NCBI GenBank assembly: GCA_900549085.1
Contig: URMO01000004.1
Location: 7,012-71,011 of the forward strand
Reading direction: 5' to 3'
From: an uncultured Collinsella sp.
Lineage (GTDB): Bacteria; Actinomycetota; Coriobacteriia; Coriobacteriales; Coriobacteriaceae
Length of the DNA stretch: 64,000 nucleotides
Part shown: positions 1-8,483 of the stretch, piece after piece
How the letters are laid out: each line of letters opens with the position of its first letter
Numbering within the stretch: position 1 is the stretch's first letter
The notes under the pieces: model-generated
The model's input: only the letters and a program-made list of their open reading frames with translations
The model's database searches: none
Told to the model about the DNA's origin: nothing
Program-made: the position numbers and the translations under genes

Positions 1-2
1 GC

Positions 3-482
3 ACCGCAGCCGACATGCAAATTGCCGAGAACCTGGCCCTCGCCAAGCGCCGCGGCCAGCATCGCGGTCTTTCGTGGGGCGTCACCAAGGCCGAGAAGGA
101 CGAGTACGTTGAGCTGCTCAAGCGCCTGGACCTCGGTCTGGACACGCGCCTCAACGCCAAGGTCGGCCTGCTTTCGGGTGGCCAACGCCAGGCACTCACC
201 CTGCTCATGGCCACGCTCACCAAGCCACGCCTGCTGCTGCTCGACGAGCACACCGCGGCCCTCGACCCCAAGACGGCCTCTAAGGTGCTCAACCTGACCG
301 AGGAGATCGTCGACGAGCACCACCTGACCACGCTCATGGTCACGCACAACATGAACGACGCCATCCGTCTGGGCAATCGACTGATCATGATGAAGAAGTC
401 GCTCACCGTGGCCGACCTGCTGCAGAAATTCGAGGAGGTCTCGGGCGGCGAGCTCGCCAACGACCGCATGCTGCTGAGCTAA
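3..482 (+). CDS. ABC transporter ATP-binding protein, 5' truncated by the window edge
   Basis: This is the C-terminal part (about 159 codons visible) of an ABC ATPase. The frame is open from base 3, upstream of the first internal ATG at 15, so the true start and the Walker A motif lie outside the window. Visible are the ABC signature LSGGQRQALTLL, Walker B LLLLDEHTAALDP and the H-loop MVTHNM. The LLLDEHTAALDPKTA form and the ENLALA segment resemble the ATPases that pair with TrpX/YtrF-like substrate-binding proteins (putative amino-acid importers), but the substrate cannot be read from this fragment. A strong terminator follows 9 bases after the stop, so this is probably the last gene of its operon. 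Confidence 0.9.
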   Translation, partial: TAADMQIAENLALAKRRGQHRGLSWGVTKAEKDEYVELLKRLDLGLDTRLNAKVGLLSGGQRQALTLLMATLTKPRLLLLDEHTAALDPKTASKVLNLTEEIVDEHHLTTLMVTHNMNDAIRLGNRLIMMKKSLTVADLLQKFEEVSGGELANDRMLLS

Positions 483-490
483 CGACCTAG

Positions 491-534
491 AAAACCACCA
501 CAAAGGGGACAGGCACCTTTGTGGTGGTTTTTGT
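491..534 (+). terminator. Rho-independent terminator after the ABC ATPase gene
   Basis: A perfect 16-bp stem (AAAACCACCACAAAGG at 491-506, complement at 516-531) encloses the loop GGACAGGCA and ends in a T run. The A-rich 5' side makes it potentially bidirectional. It shares arm and loop sequence with the hairpin at 1509-1548. Confidence 0.9.
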
Positions 535-554
535 TAAAGAGTAAGGAGACAGCC

Positions 555-614
555 ATGAAAAGACTCCCCCGCCTTGCGTTAGCCACTGCGTTGATCTGGA
601 AGCGCCGCCGCTAA
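555..614 (+). CDS. Possible 19-residue small ORF or degraded signal-peptide remnant
   Basis: ATG at 555 is preceded by AAGGAG (543-548) at good spacing and reads MKRLPRLALATALIWKRRR before TAA. The start looks like the basic and hydrophobic beginning of a secretion signal, but the frame stops after a second basic cluster. It could be a remnant of a decayed exported protein, a tiny membrane peptide, or chance. It lies between two terminators (491-534 and 668-699), so it would need its own promoter. Confidence 0.25.
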   Translation: MKRLPRLALATALIWKRRR

Positions 615-667
615 GCTACACCGCCGGGCCTTGCAGCCCCGCCGTGCAAACCTTATATCGAGCACAG

Positions 668-699
668 AAGCCCGTCCGAATGTGATCGGACGGGCTTTT
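668..699 (+). terminator. Rho-independent terminator
   Basis: Stem AAGCCCGTCCGA (668-679) pairs with 686-697 around the loop ATGTGA and is followed by TTTT on the plus strand. It isolates the mscS gene from upstream transcription. Confidence 0.85.
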
Positions 700-742
700 G
701 GTGGGTATCATGGTTGAACGATCATGAGGAGGTTTTCCCTAC

Positions 743-1510
743 ATGGAATTGTTTGAGCCGATTCTTCATTTCTTTGAGCAGCGCTGGGTCCACAACATCA
801 TCTGGGCCGTCATCTTGGCGATAGGCACCGCCGTCGCCGCCAAGGTCGCATCCAAGACCCTGCACCATCTGCTTAACCGAGACGACAACCCGCTTCCGGC
901 ATCGAGTATCTTCATCAACATTGCGCGCGCCGTCATCTGGATGATCGGCGGCAGCTTTATCCTCGACAACTGCTTTGGCATTAACGCAAACGCCCTCGTC
1001 GCCGCTCTTGGCGTCGGCGGCATCGCCATCTCGTTGGGCTTTCAGGACACGCTCTCAAACCTTATCGGCGGCATGCAGGTAACCTTTATGGGCATCATCA
1101 AGCCCGGCGACAATATTGAAGTCGGTGGCGTGTCGGGCGTGGTCCAGGACATCACCTGGCGTCATACGACCATCGAGGACGCCTGCGGGCAGACCATCAT
1201 CGTCCCCAACTCAAATATCTCCAAGAACACGCTCGTGCATCTCATGCCCTTTGGGCGTGTGGCTGTGCCCGTTGCCGTAAAGGACACATCCAAGTGGGCC
1301 TCGCTCGACGCGCTGGCAGACGAGCTGACCAGCGCCACCAAGGCCGCCGTGCTTCCCATCTCGAGCTTTGACAAGGAGCCCTACGTGCTCTTTAGCGAGA
1401 TCGGCGACTTTGGCATTAAGGGCAAGATCATCTTTATCGTCAGCGACGACAGCACCACTTTCACGGCGGCCGACGCCTGCATTCGCGCCATCGCCCCCAT
1501 CATCGCCTAA
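743..1510 (+). CDS. MscS-family small-conductance mechanosensitive channel
   Basis: This 255-residue integral membrane protein should release solutes on hypo-osmotic shock. Hydrophobic segments are near residues 17-36, 58-78 and 85-110. The last is the pore-lining helix, with the small-residue pattern VAALGVGGIAISLGFQDTL, followed by the beta domain entry GIIKPGDNIEVGG and the conserved IIVPNS. Length is typical of short MscS homologs. GAGGAGG at 726-732 sets the ATG at 743. The gene stands alone between terminators; its TAA stop runs directly into the following terminator stem. Confidence 0.93.
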   Translation: MELFEPILHFFEQRWVHNIIWAVILAIGTAVAAKVASKTLHHLLNRDDNPLPASSIFINIARAVIWMIGGSFILDNCFGINANALVAALGVGGIAISLGFQDTLSNLIGGMQVTFMGIIKPGDNIEVGGVSGVVQDITWRHTTIEDACGQTIIVPNSNISKNTLVHLMPFGRVAVPVAVKDTSKWASLDALADELTSATKAAVLPISSFDKEPYVLFSEIGDFGIKGKIIFIVSDDSTTFTAADACIRAIAPIIA

Positions 1511-1549
1511 ACCACCACAAAGGGGACAGGCACCTTTGTGGTGGTTTTC
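1509..1549 (+). terminator. Rho-independent terminator overlapping the mscS stop codon
   Basis: A perfect 15-bp stem, 1509-1523 with 1533-1547, encloses GGACAGGCA and is followed by TTTT. It is nearly identical to the hairpin at 491-534, so the same element sits behind two adjacent unrelated genes. Confidence 0.88.
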
Positions 1550-1571
1550 ATTCGTGGTACCATAGTTCATA

Positions 1572-1589
1572 TAGTTGTTTAAACGACTA
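1572..1589. promoter_or_regulatory. Near-perfect palindrome upstream of the BMP-like gene, candidate operator
   Basis: TAGTTGTTTAAACGACTA is an 18-bp palindrome with a single mismatched pair, lying 13 bases before the ATG at 1603 and overlapping the region where the 5' leader should be. A bound repressor here would block this gene and the coupled phosphoesterase gene. No promoter hexamers were assigned. Confidence 0.4.
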
Positions 1590-1602
1590 AGGGAGCAAAA
1601 CT

Positions 1603-3519
1603 ATGGAAGAGGCCTATCGTCAAGCACGCAAGCGCGGCGAGCAAGGACGTCGACGCGCCATTAGTCAAAGCGAGCATCCGTACCTTACGGACCTCGATAG
1701 CTTGGTTGCCCAGCTCCCCTTGGGCCAGCGAGAGAATGTCGGCCTGAGAGACATTCCGCTCGAAATGGTCGTCGGCACGGTTACCAAGGGCCGTCAGTCG
1801 GCCTTTTCATGCAACTTTATGCCCTTGCTGCCGTTTAGCACGGAGTTCGCTCGCAAGTGGTCCAACCTCTACGACATCCAGGTGACCGAGGGCTATCGCG
1901 ATCCCGTCATCGTCACCGAGTTCATGCATCGGTTTTACGTCCAAGAGGGCAACAAGCGCGTCAGTGTCCTCAAATTCCTGGACGCCCCGACGGTTTCGGC
2001 CAAGGTCACCCGTCTCTACCCCGGCACATGGGATTCCGTCGAAAGCCGCCTGTACGGTGAGTTCTGCGCGTTTTGGCGCGTCTGCCCCCTATACGAGATC
2101 GAGTTCTCGCGCGAGGGAAGCTACGAGACGCTCGCCAAGATGCTCGGTCAGGACCTTATCGAAAAATGGCCGCAGAAAAAGGTCGACTACCTGCGCCACA
2201 CCTTCCTACTCTTTAAGCGCGCCTACCTTCGCGCGGGCGGCGACCACCTGGACATTACGCCCGCAGACGCCATGCTTGTCTACCTCAATGTATACAACCA
2301 GGACCGCCTGCTGGATACGCCGACGGATATCGTCGTAAACCGCCTGTGTAAGATTTGGCGTGAGCTGGTCATTGCCGGCAAAAATAACGAGGACAAGGTC
2401 GATCTTGTCGAAGCACCGAGCGTCGATGAGGAAGAGTCACCCGCCAAGTCCACCTCCGGCGTGCTCAACTTCTTTATGGGCAAGACCGTCTATTCGGCGG
2501 CCAATCCCCTGCGCATCGCCTTTATCCATGAGTTCCCCTGTGCGACGTCGAGCTGGGACAGCCTGCACGACCAAGGGCGTCAGTATCTCGATGAGCACTT
2601 TGGCGGTATCGTGCGCACCGAGGCGTTCGAGGACTGCCACGATCCGGACGTGTTCTACGCCGCCGTGGAAACGGCTGTCAAACATGGAGACAGCGTCATC
2701 TTCTCGACCTCGCACCGCCTGATGGAATACACGCTCAGGGCTGCCGTTGAGTATCCCCAGGTTCGGTTCCTCAACTGCTCTATCGGCCTTCCCCACCAAA
2801 GCGTCCGTTCGTACTTTGGCAAGATGTACGAGGCCAAGTTCCTCCTGGGCGCCCTTGCCGCCAGCATGGCGGACAACCACCGCATCGGTTACCACGCGTC
2901 GGTCTTCGCCTCGGGCGCACTCAGCGAGATCAACGCCTTTGCGATTGGAGCCTCGCTACTCGACCCCCGTGCGCAAATTATCCTGACCTGGGGCGATGTG
3001 CCCGCCGGAGGCCTTGCCGAGGCCATGTGCCGCGAAGGTGTAAGCGTCATGACCGGCGCCGACATGTCAAAGTCGCTTGAAGACCCCACGGCCTACGGAC
3101 TTCACCGCCTGGTCGATGGCAAGGTTACCGGCATTGCCATGCCGGTATGGAACTGGGGCCGATACTACGAGCTTATCGTGCGAAGTCTACTGCATGGCAC
3201 CTGGGATGAGACCAGTGACGCCAGCCAGGTTCGCGCCGTCAACTACTGGTACGGCATGAGCTCGGGCGTTATCGATATTCGCTACGCTCCGGACCTGCCC
3301 TATCAGACGCGCAAGCTTGTTCAGCTCCTCCGCAATGGCATCGTCGAGGGCTCCATCAATCCATTTGGCGGCGAACTCCACAGCCAAGACGGCGTGGTGC
3401 AGATCGAGGGCTTTCCCCCACTGCCGAGCACGCAAATCGTCGAGATGTACTGGCTGGCCGACAACGTGGTGGGCACCATTCCGCAGCTCGACGATGAGCC
3501 GAAAGTCCACGCCCTATGA
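1603..3519 (+). CDS. BMP/PnrA-like binding-protein fold fused to an N-terminal domain, no signal peptide
   Basis: The 638-residue protein has a C-terminal half (about residues 300-600) resembling the BMP/PnrA family of solute-binding proteins, for example LRIAFIHEFPCATSSWDS, RFLNCSIGLP and KFLLGALAASMA. Known BMP proteins are exported nucleoside-binding lipoproteins, but this one starts MEEAYRQARKRGEQGRRR and has neither a signal peptide nor a lipobox. Residues 1-260 form a separate domain with a ParB-N-like stretch (ITEF-type start, VQEGNKRVSVLKFL at about 113-126). Predicted to be cytosolic, perhaps a ligand sensor. GGGAG upstream supports the ATG. It is translationally coupled to the next gene by an ATGA overlap. 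Exact role unknown. Confidence 0.8.
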   Translation: MEEAYRQARKRGEQGRRRAISQSEHPYLTDLDSLVAQLPLGQRENVGLRDIPLEMVVGTVTKGRQSAFSCNFMPLLPFSTEFARKWSNLYDIQVTEGYRDPVIVTEFMHRFYVQEGNKRVSVLKFLDAPTVSAKVTRLYPGTWDSVESRLYGEFCAFWRVCPLYEIEFSREGSYETLAKMLGQDLIEKWPQKKVDYLRHTFLLFKRAYLRAGGDHLDITPADAMLVYLNVYNQDRLLDTPTDIVVNRLCKIWRELVIAGKNNEDKVDLVEAPSVDEEESPAKSTSGVLNFFMGKTVYSAANPLRIAFIHEFPCATSSWDSLHDQGRQYLDEHFGGIVRTEAFEDCHDPDVFYAAVETAVKHGDSVIFSTSHRLMEYTLRAAVEYPQVRFLNCSIGLPHQSVRSYFGKMYEAKFLLGALAASMADNHRIGYHASVFASGALSEINAFAIGASLLDPRAQIILTWGDVPAGGLAEAMCREGVSVMTGADMSKSLEDPTAYGLHRLVDGKVTGIAMPVWNWGRYYELIVRSLLHGTWDETSDASQVRAVNYWYGMSSGVIDIRYAPDLPYQTRKLVQLLRNGIVEGSINPFGGELHSQDGVVQIEGFPPLPSTQIVEMYWLADNVVGTIPQLDDEPKVHAL

Positions 3520-4226
3520 AAATCCTTGCCATAGCCGATACCGAAGAACGATGCCTATGGGAGTGCTTTCGCAAGGAACGCTTTGAGGGTGTCGACCTGA
3601 TTTTGTCCGCCGGCGATCTGGACCCGGACTATCTTGAGTTTTTGGTCACGGTCATCAACAAACCGCTCATCTACGTGCGCGGAAATCACGATGACCGCTA
3701 CGCACGTCATGCACCGGGCGGCTGTATCTGTGTCGAAGACACCGTGTACGTGTATCGCGGCGTCCGCATTGCGGGGCTTGGCGGCTCCATGCGCTACCGA
3801 GATGGCGCCAACATGTACACCGAGCGCGAGATGGCCAAGCGCGTGCGCAAGCTGTCACGCAAAGTAAGGATGGTCGGCGGCTGCGACATCCTGCTGACCC
3901 ATGCGCCCGCCGCCGGCATGGGCGATCTGGACGATCTGCCACATCGAGGATTCGAATGCTTTAACACAGCGCTCGAATCCTGGAGCCCCGACTACATGGT
4001 GCACGGGCATGTGCATCAGAGCTACGGTCCCGATTTTCAGCGCGAGCGGCAACACGCGTGCGGGACGACGATTATCAACGCCTGCGGCTATACGCAGTTT
4101 GAGCTCGACGAAACGCGTTACCCCATCCGTGGCTGGCAGGCAGCCTGGCTCAATTCGCAAACCATGCGCCGCGAGCTCAAGCGCCACGAGGCTATCGAGT
4201 CCTCAACCGCTAGAACACCCTGGTAA
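3516..4226 (+). CDS. Calcineurin-like metallophosphoesterase
   Basis: The 236-residue cytosolic protein carries the dinuclear-metal phosphoesterase motifs in order: AIADTEE near the start (the usual DxH has become D-T-E), LSAGDLDPDY (GD), YVRGNHD (GNHD), LLTHAP and HGHVHQS (GHxH). The family includes cyclic-nucleotide and other phosphodiesterases; substrate cannot be inferred. The loss of the histidine in the first motif is unusual for the superfamily. ATG overlaps the stop of the upstream BMP-like gene (ATGA), implying co-expression and possibly a shared pathway. A strong terminator follows. Confidence 0.88.
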   Translation: MKILAIADTEERCLWECFRKERFEGVDLILSAGDLDPDYLEFLVTVINKPLIYVRGNHDDRYARHAPGGCICVEDTVYVYRGVRIAGLGGSMRYRDGANMYTEREMAKRVRKLSRKVRMVGGCDILLTHAPAAGMGDLDDLPHRGFECFNTALESWSPDYMVHGHVHQSYGPDFQRERQHACGTTIINACGYTQFELDETRYPIRGWQAAWLNSQTMRRELKRHEAIESSTARTPW

Positions 4227-4265
4227 CCACCTTAAAGGGGGCACTGTCCCCTTTAAGGTGGTTTT
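4225..4265 (+). terminator. Rho-independent terminator of the BMP-phosphoesterase operon
   Basis: A perfect 16-bp stem, AACCACCTTAAAGGGG (4225-4240) with 4248-4263, has a 7-nt loop GCACTGT and a T run. It overlaps the TAA stop. The loop boundary again contains a GGGGNACTGTCCCC-like core related to the terminators at 491 and 1509. Confidence 0.88.
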
Positions 4266-4276
4266 GATGCGATAGC

Positions 4277-4315
4277 AAGAAACCCGGTCCAGCACGAGAC
4301 AGAACCGGGTTTCTT
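4277..4315 (-). terminator. Hairpin terminator at the 3' end of rplK-rplA
   Basis: A 12-bp stem, AAGAAACCCGGT (4277-4288) with 4304-4315, has a 15-nt loop. On the minus strand it lies 37 bases after the rplA stop. The distal T tail is modest. Confidence 0.75.
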
Positions 4316-4351
4316 TAGCAATGCTTGCTTTGCTCAGGCAGTAACTAAAAG

Positions 4352-5059
4352 TTACTCAGCCAGGAAGTCGCGCTGGATAGCGGGATCAACCTTGATGCCA
4401 GGGCCCATGGTGGAAGACACGGAGATGGACTTAACGTACTTGCCCTTAGCAGAAGCGGGCTTGACGCGCAGGATCTCGGTGTACAGGGCAGCGTAGTTCT
4501 CGACGAGCTGCTGCTCGGAGAAGGACTTCTTGCCCAGGGGCACGTGGCAGATGCCGTAGCGGTCGGCGCGATACTCAACGCGGCCGGCCTTGAGTTCGGA
4601 GACCATCTTGGCGACGTCCATGGTCACGGTGCCGAGCTTAGGGTTCGGCATGAGGCCACGGGGACCAAGGATCTTACCGATGCGGCCAACCTTGGCCATC
4701 ATGTTCGGCGTAGCGATAGCGGCGTCGAAGTTGATCTCGCCCTTCTGGATCTGGGCGACGAGCTCGTCGGAACCGATGATGTCGGCGCCGGCAGCCTCGG
4801 CTTCGCGGGCCTTCTCGCCCTCGGCGAAGACGGCAACACGAATGGTCTTGCCGGTGCCGTGGGGCAGGGAGATGGAACCGCGGATGTTCTGGTCGGCCTT
4901 ACGAGTATCGACGCCCAGACGGAAGTGGGCCTCGACGGTCTCGTCGAACTTGGCGGTGTCGAGCTCCTTGATGAGCTTGGCAGCCTGAAGGGGGGTGTAG
5001 AGCGTGGCGCGGTCGATCTTCTCGGCAGCGGCGTTATAGCTCTTACCATGCTTAGCCAT
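4352..5059 (-). CDS. rplA: 50S ribosomal protein L1
   Basis: A 235-residue L1, which binds 23S rRNA at the L1 stalk and in many bacteria represses its own operon. Typical L1 landmarks are [15 protein letters not shown], the SLPHGTGK loop and [14 protein letters not shown]. An in-frame ATG at 5065 has AGGAGG only two bases upstream, whereas ATG 5059 (MAKHGKSYN) has it eight bases away (5068-5073), so 5059 is taken as start. It follows rplK on the same strand after about 117 bases, a normal order. Confidence 0.97.
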   Translation of the reverse strand: MAKHGKSYNAAAEKIDRATLYTPLQAAKLIKELDTAKFDETVEAHFRLGVDTRKADQNIRGSISLPHGTGKTIRVAVFAEGEKAREAEAAGADIIGSDELVAQIQKGEINFDAAIATPNMMAKVGRIGKILGPRGLMPNPKLGTVTMDVAKMVSELKAGRVEYRADRYGICHVPLGKKSFSEQQLVENYAALYTEILRVKPASAKGKYVKSISVSSTMGPGIKVDPAIQRDFLAE

Positions 5060-5087
5060 GTGCATTACCTCCTGTGGTTAAACGGGC

Positions 5088-5160
5088 GCGAACCCTCCCA
5101 CATCGTATCGTGTGCCCTATTGCACACATTTAACGGGCGCCCCGGTTGGAGCTCCCGTCG
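5088..5160 (-). promoter_or_regulatory. Structured rplK-rplA intercistronic region
   Basis: Between the two ribosomal genes is an imperfect hairpin (GGGAGCTCC pairing with GGGGCGCCC on the minus strand, about 5130-5160) and a small hairpin TGTGCCCTATTGCACA (about 5111-5126). Such structure could be an L1-binding or attenuation element, as known for L11 operons, but no consensus L1 site was verified. Confidence 0.3.
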
Positions 5161-5176
5161 TTAACAAAAGAAATCG

Positions 5177-5605
5177 CTACTCAGCGATGGTGACGCCCAT
5201 GGAACGGGCGGTACCGGCGATGATCTTCTTGGCGGCGTCAATGTCGTTGGCATTGAGGTCCGGCATCTTGATCTCGGCGATCTTGGTGAGCTGCTCCTGG
5301 GAGAGCTGACCAACCTTGTCGGCCTGGGGCTTAGCGGAACCAGACTTGAGGTTCAGCTCCTTCTTGATGAGGTGAGCCGCCGGCGGGGTCTTGGTGATGA
5401 AGGAGAAGGACTTATCCTCGAAGACAGTGATCTCAACGGGGATGATGTCGCCCTTCTTGTCCTGCGTCTCGGCGTTAAAGGCCTGGCAGAACTGCATGAT
5501 GTTCACGCCAGCTGCGCCCAGGGCGGGGCCGACGGGAGGAGCGGGGTTAGCTGCACCAGCAGGAATCTGGAGCTTAATGACGTTGGCAACCTTCTTCTCA
5601 GCCAT
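5177..5605 (-). CDS. rplK: 50S ribosomal protein L11
   Basis: A 142-residue L11 of the GTPase-associated centre. Conserved features are [20 protein letters not shown] at the N-terminus and [11 protein letters not shown] in the linker. An upstream in-frame ATG (5611) would touch the AAAGGA ribosome-binding site, so ATG 5605 (MAEKKVANV) is preferred. It lies downstream of nusG on the same strand. Confidence 0.97.
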   Translation of the reverse strand: MAEKKVANVIKLQIPAGAANPAPPVGPALGAAGVNIMQFCQAFNAETQDKKGDIIPVEITVFEDKSFSFITKTPPAAHLIKKELNLKSGSAKPQADKVGQLSQEQLTKIAEIKMPDLNANDIDAAKKIIAGTARSMGVTIAE

Positions 5606-5725
5606 GGTCATTCCTTTCGAATCACGAGTGTGAAGTACTTGCTATATCGTAAGCACGCACGTGTTAGAAGCACTCCTGAGATGAGCAGTCACAGAAGAAG
5701 CACGCTCGCGCGAACGGACGAAAAC

Positions 5726-6262
5726 TTAAGCGATGACAGCAACCTGGTTAAAGTCGAGCTCGACCGGCGTCTCACGGCCAAAGATCATCAGGGTGACCTT
5801 CAGCTTGCCTGCCTCGGTGTTAACCTCGGAGACCTTGCCATCAAAGTCGGTAAGCGGGCCATCGGTGACACGGACGGACGTGCCGACCTCAATATCAACC
5901 GAGGTGCGCTTGGGCGAATCGCCCTTACCGGGACGACGAGTCATCTTATTGTACTCGTCGCGGGAAAGCGGAGCGGGCTTGCCATTGCCGCCCAGGAAAC
6001 CGGTGACACCGGGCGTGTTGCGAACACACGTCCACGCATCGTCATCCATCTCCATGCGAACCAGGACATAACCCGGGAAAATCTTGGAATCCTTGGTCTC
6101 GCGCTTGCCACCCTCTTTGATCTCGGTGACGCGCTCCATAGGAATCTCGATATCAAAGATACGGTCCTGCATGCCCATAGTCTCGATGCGATGCTCGAGA
6201 TCGGACTTAACGCGGTTCTCGTATCCAGAGTAAGTGTGAACGACGTACCAACGCTTAGACAT
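5726..6262 (-). CDS. nusG: Transcription termination/antitermination factor NusG
   Basis: A 178-residue protein with an N-terminal NGN domain ([45 protein letters not shown]) and a C-terminal KOW domain ([18 protein letters not shown]). It binds RNA polymerase and couples it to Rho or the ribosome. Length is standard. It begins three bases after the secE stop, so the two are translated as a pair. Confidence 0.97.
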   Translation of the reverse strand: MSKRWYVVHTYSGYENRVKSDLEHRIETMGMQDRIFDIEIPMERVTEIKEGGKRETKDSKIFPGYVLVRMEMDDDAWTCVRNTPGVTGFLGGNGKPAPLSRDEYNKMTRRPGKGDSPKRTSVDIEVGTSVRVTDGPLTDFDGKVSEVNTEAGKLKVTLMIFGRETPVELDFNQVAVIA

Positions 6263-6265
6263 GGT

Positions 6266-6604
6266 TTAGCCCCTCAATCCAGAGAACAGAGCAAGAGCCT
6301 CGCCAAAGCCAGCATCGAGCAGAGCGATGACGACGCCGACGACGATCAGAGAAGCGCAAACGACAACCGAGTAGTTCACGAGCTCCTTCTTATCGGGCCA
6401 CGTGACACGCTTCATCTCGGACTTCACCGAAGCGAAATACTTCTTGGTGCGGGCGAAGAAACCAGGCTTCTCATTCTTCTTGGACTTCGCAGCCTTCTCG
6501 TTCTTCTTGGCAACGGCCTTCTTGGCCTCAACCTTGGAGTTGGCGGCAGCGTTGTTGGCAGGTGCCGGCTGCTGAGCCTTCTTCTTGTTCTTCTTGTTGG
6601 CCAT
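6266..6604 (-). CDS. secE: Preprotein translocase subunit SecE
   Basis: A 112-residue SecE with one C-terminal membrane helix (YSVVVCASLIVVGVVIALL) preceded by the conserved cytosolic motif VKSEMKRVTWPDKKEL. The N-terminal ~60 residues are a Lys/Ala-rich extension (MANKKNKKKAQQPAP...), longer than in Firmicutes and common in actinobacteria. It stabilises SecY in the translocon. GGAGG precedes the ATG. It sits between tRNA-Trp and nusG, as in many Gram-positives. Confidence 0.95.
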   Translation of the reverse strand: MANKKNKKKAQQPAPANNAAANSKVEAKKAVAKKNEKAAKSKKNEKPGFFARTKKYFASVKSEMKRVTWPDKKELVNYSVVVCASLIVVGVVIALLDAGFGEALALFSGLRG

Positions 6605-6680
6605 TTGGGTTACCTCCGCGCAATGCGCTTATACATGAGTAAACCGTAAGCCCCCAATTGGGAGCTTACGGAATAATGAC

Positions 6681-6756
6681 TGGCACGCCAGGAAGGACTC
6701 GAACCCTCAACACTCGGTTTTGGAGACCGATGCTCTACCAATTGAACTACTGGCGT
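6681..6756 (-). tRNA. tRNA-Trp (CCA)
   Basis: A full cloverleaf on the minus strand: acceptor ACGCCAG with CTGGCGT, anticodon loop CTCCAAA giving anticodon CCA, TPsiC GGTTCGAGTCC, and a genomically encoded 3' CCA at 6681-6683. It is located between rpmG and secE. Confidence 0.96.
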
Positions 6757-6769
6757 ATGTGACTAGAGA

Positions 6770-6919
6770 CTAGCGAGTCTCTTTGTGCAGCGTGTGGTGA
6801 CGGCACCAGGGGCAATACTTCTTGATCTCCATACGATCAGGCATGTTCGACTTATTCTTGGTGGTCGTATAGTTGCGGCGCTTGCACTCAGTGCACGCAA
6901 GAGTAACTAGAGTACGCAT
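6770..6919 (-). CDS. rpmG: 50S ribosomal protein L33
   Basis: A 49-residue protein beginning [20 protein letters not shown] and ending with [14 protein letters not shown]. The two CxxC pairs (CTEC, CPWC) show the zinc-binding form of L33. GGTTCAGGA lies before the ATG. It is the first gene of rpmG-tRNA-Trp-secE-nusG-rplK-rplA and follows a strong promoter at 6965-6994. Confidence 0.96.
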   Translation of the reverse strand: MRTLVTLACTECKRRNYTTTKNKSNMPDRMEIKKYCPWCRHHTLHKETR

Positions 6920-6964
6920 TTATCCTGAACCTTTCATTTCCGCCCCGTACGGGCACGAGTTGGT

Positions 6965-6994
6965 ACTTTATCAGCTCTACGTAAGTGCTGTCAA
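6965..6994 (-). promoter_or_regulatory. Sigma-A-type promoter for the rpmG-tRNA-Trp-secE-nusG block
   Basis: On the minus strand, TTGACA (6989-6994) is followed after 18 bases by TAAAGT (6965-6970), placing the start of transcription about 40 bases before rpmG. The -35 box is preceded by GAGGTTTTCA, a flank shared with the tRNA promoter at 8794-8823. Confidence 0.7.
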
Positions 6995-7138
6995 TGAAAA
7001 CCTCGAATCAATTGGTTCTCGCTGGATCCATTCATATTTGGAACACATCAATGAAGCCAGCGAGATCTAATCGATCCCTCACGCTCGGCTTAAGAGCGAG
7101 CGAAGCGCAATCGGCAGGGAACAAGCCCCGCGTAGAAA

Positions 7139-7169
7139 AGAACCCGGCACCCTATAAGTGCCGGGTTCT
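7139..7169 (-). terminator. Rho-independent terminator of tuf
   Basis: A 12-bp stem, AGAACCCGGCAC (7139-7150) with 7158-7169 and loop CCTATAA, is followed on the minus strand by TTTTCTA. It lies 28 bases after the tuf stop. Confidence 0.88.
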
Positions 7170-7196
7170 CTAAGTCAGCTATATCAAAGAGCTAAT

Positions 7197-8387
7197 TTAC
7201 TCAATGATCGTGGAGACGATGCCCGAACCGACGGTGTGGCCACCCTCGCGGATAGCGAAGCGCAGGCCCTCCTCCATGGCGATCGGGTGAATGAGGTCGC
7301 CCTCGATGGTGATGTGGTCACCAGGCATAGCCATCTCGGTGCCCTCGGGCAGCTTGACCGTACCGGTAACGTCGGTGGTACGGAAGTAGAACTGAGGACG
7401 ATAACCATCGAAGAACGGGGTGTGACGGCCGCCCTCCTCCTTGGTCAGAACGTAGATCTCGCCGGTGAACTTGGTGTGCGGGGTAACCGAACCAGGCTTG
7501 CAGAGAACCTGGCCGCGCTCGATGTCCTCGCGCTTGATGCCGCGGAGCAGCAGACCGACGTTGTCGCCAGCCTCGCAGAAGTCCATGGACTTACGGAACA
7601 TCTCGATACCGGTAACGACGGTGTTCTGGGTATCCTTGATGCCGACGATCTCGACGGGCTCGTTGAGCTTGAGCTCACCGCGCTCGACACGGCCGGTAGC
7701 AACGGTACCACGGCCGGAGATGGTCATAACGTCCTCAACGGCCATCAGGAACGGAAGGTCGTTGTTACGAGCGGGCGTCGGGATGTACTCGTCGACGGCC
7801 TTCATGAGCTCGCGAATGGCGTCCATCCACTTGGCGTCGCCCTCGAGAGCGCCCAGAGCGGAACCACGGATGACGGGGATGTCGTCGCCGGGGAAATCGT
7901 ACTCGGAGAGGAGCTCACGGGTCTCCATCTCGACGAGGTCGATGAGCTCGTCATCGTCGACCATGTCGCACTTGTTCAGGAAGACGACGATGTAGGGAAC
8001 GCCGACCTGACGGGCGAGCAGGATGTGCTCGCGAGTCTGAGCCATGGGGCCGTCGGTAGCGGCGATGACCAGGATAGCGCCGTCCATCTGAGCAGCACCG
8101 GTGATCATGTTCTTGACGTAGTCAGCGTGGCCCGGGCAGTCAACGTGAGCGTAGTGACGGGCAGCAGTCTCGTACTCAACGTGGGAGACGGAGATCGTGA
8201 TGCCGCGCTCGCGCTCCTCCGGAGCCTTGTCGATGTTCTCGAACGCAGTGAAGTCAGCCTTGCAGCCCTCGGTCTCGGAGAGAACCTTGGTGATGGCAGC
8301 GGTCAGCGTGGTCTTGCCGTGGTCGACGTGACCAATGGTGCCGATGTTAACATGCGGCTTAGTGCGCTCAAACTTCTCTTTGGCCAT
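7197..8387 (-). CDS. tuf: Elongation factor Tu
   Basis: A 396-residue translation GTPase delivering aminoacyl-tRNA to the ribosome. G1 is GHVDHGKTT, the switch segment has RGITI, G3 is DCPGHADY, G4 is NKCDM and G5 is SALGALEG. The frame is open further upstream, but ATG 8387 ([14 protein letters not shown]) has GAGGAGGG directly upstream and matches the family start. A stem-loop separates it from the tRNA-Met gene upstream, so at least part of its transcripts may come from the tRNA promoter. Confidence 0.98.
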   Translation of the reverse strand: MAKEKFERTKPHVNIGTIGHVDHGKTTLTAAITKVLSETEGCKADFTAFENIDKAPEERERGITISVSHVEYETAARHYAHVDCPGHADYVKNMITGAAQMDGAILVIAATDGPMAQTREHILLARQVGVPYIVVFLNKCDMVDDDELIDLVEMETRELLSEYDFPGDDIPVIRGSALGALEGDAKWMDAIRELMKAVDEYIPTPARNNDLPFLMAVEDVMTISGRGTVATGRVERGELKLNEPVEIVGIKDTQNTVVTGIEMFRKSMDFCEAGDNVGLLLRGIKREDIERGQVLCKPGSVTPHTKFTGEIYVLTKEEGGRHTPFFDGYRPQFYFRTTDVTGTVKLPEGTEMAMPGDHITIEGDLIHPIAMEEGLRFAIREGGHTVGSGIVSTIIE

Positions 8388-8443
8388 AAAGCCCTCCTCT
8401 AAACAGGTCGTCCCCGGACGGGACTTTGCCTTTATACCATAGT

Positions 8444-8470
8444 GGCCTCTCAACATACTATTGAGAAGCC
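8444..8470 (-). other. Stem-loop between tRNA-Met and tuf
   Basis: GGCCTCTCAA (8444-8453) pairs with TTGAGAAGCC (8461-8470) around a 7-nt loop, with no T run. It could be a processing signal or a weak terminator separating the tRNA transcript from tuf. Confidence 0.5.
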
Positions 8471-8483
8471 ACCGTGTTACCTA

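Noticed and set aside
5372..6649. 425-codon open frame antisense to rplK, nusG and secE
   Set aside because: Antisense shadow of highly expressed, strongly biased genes; low-complexity composition typical of such shadows.
7158..8402. 414-codon open frame antisense to tuf
   Set aside because: Exact antisense of elongation factor Tu; no independent start signal.
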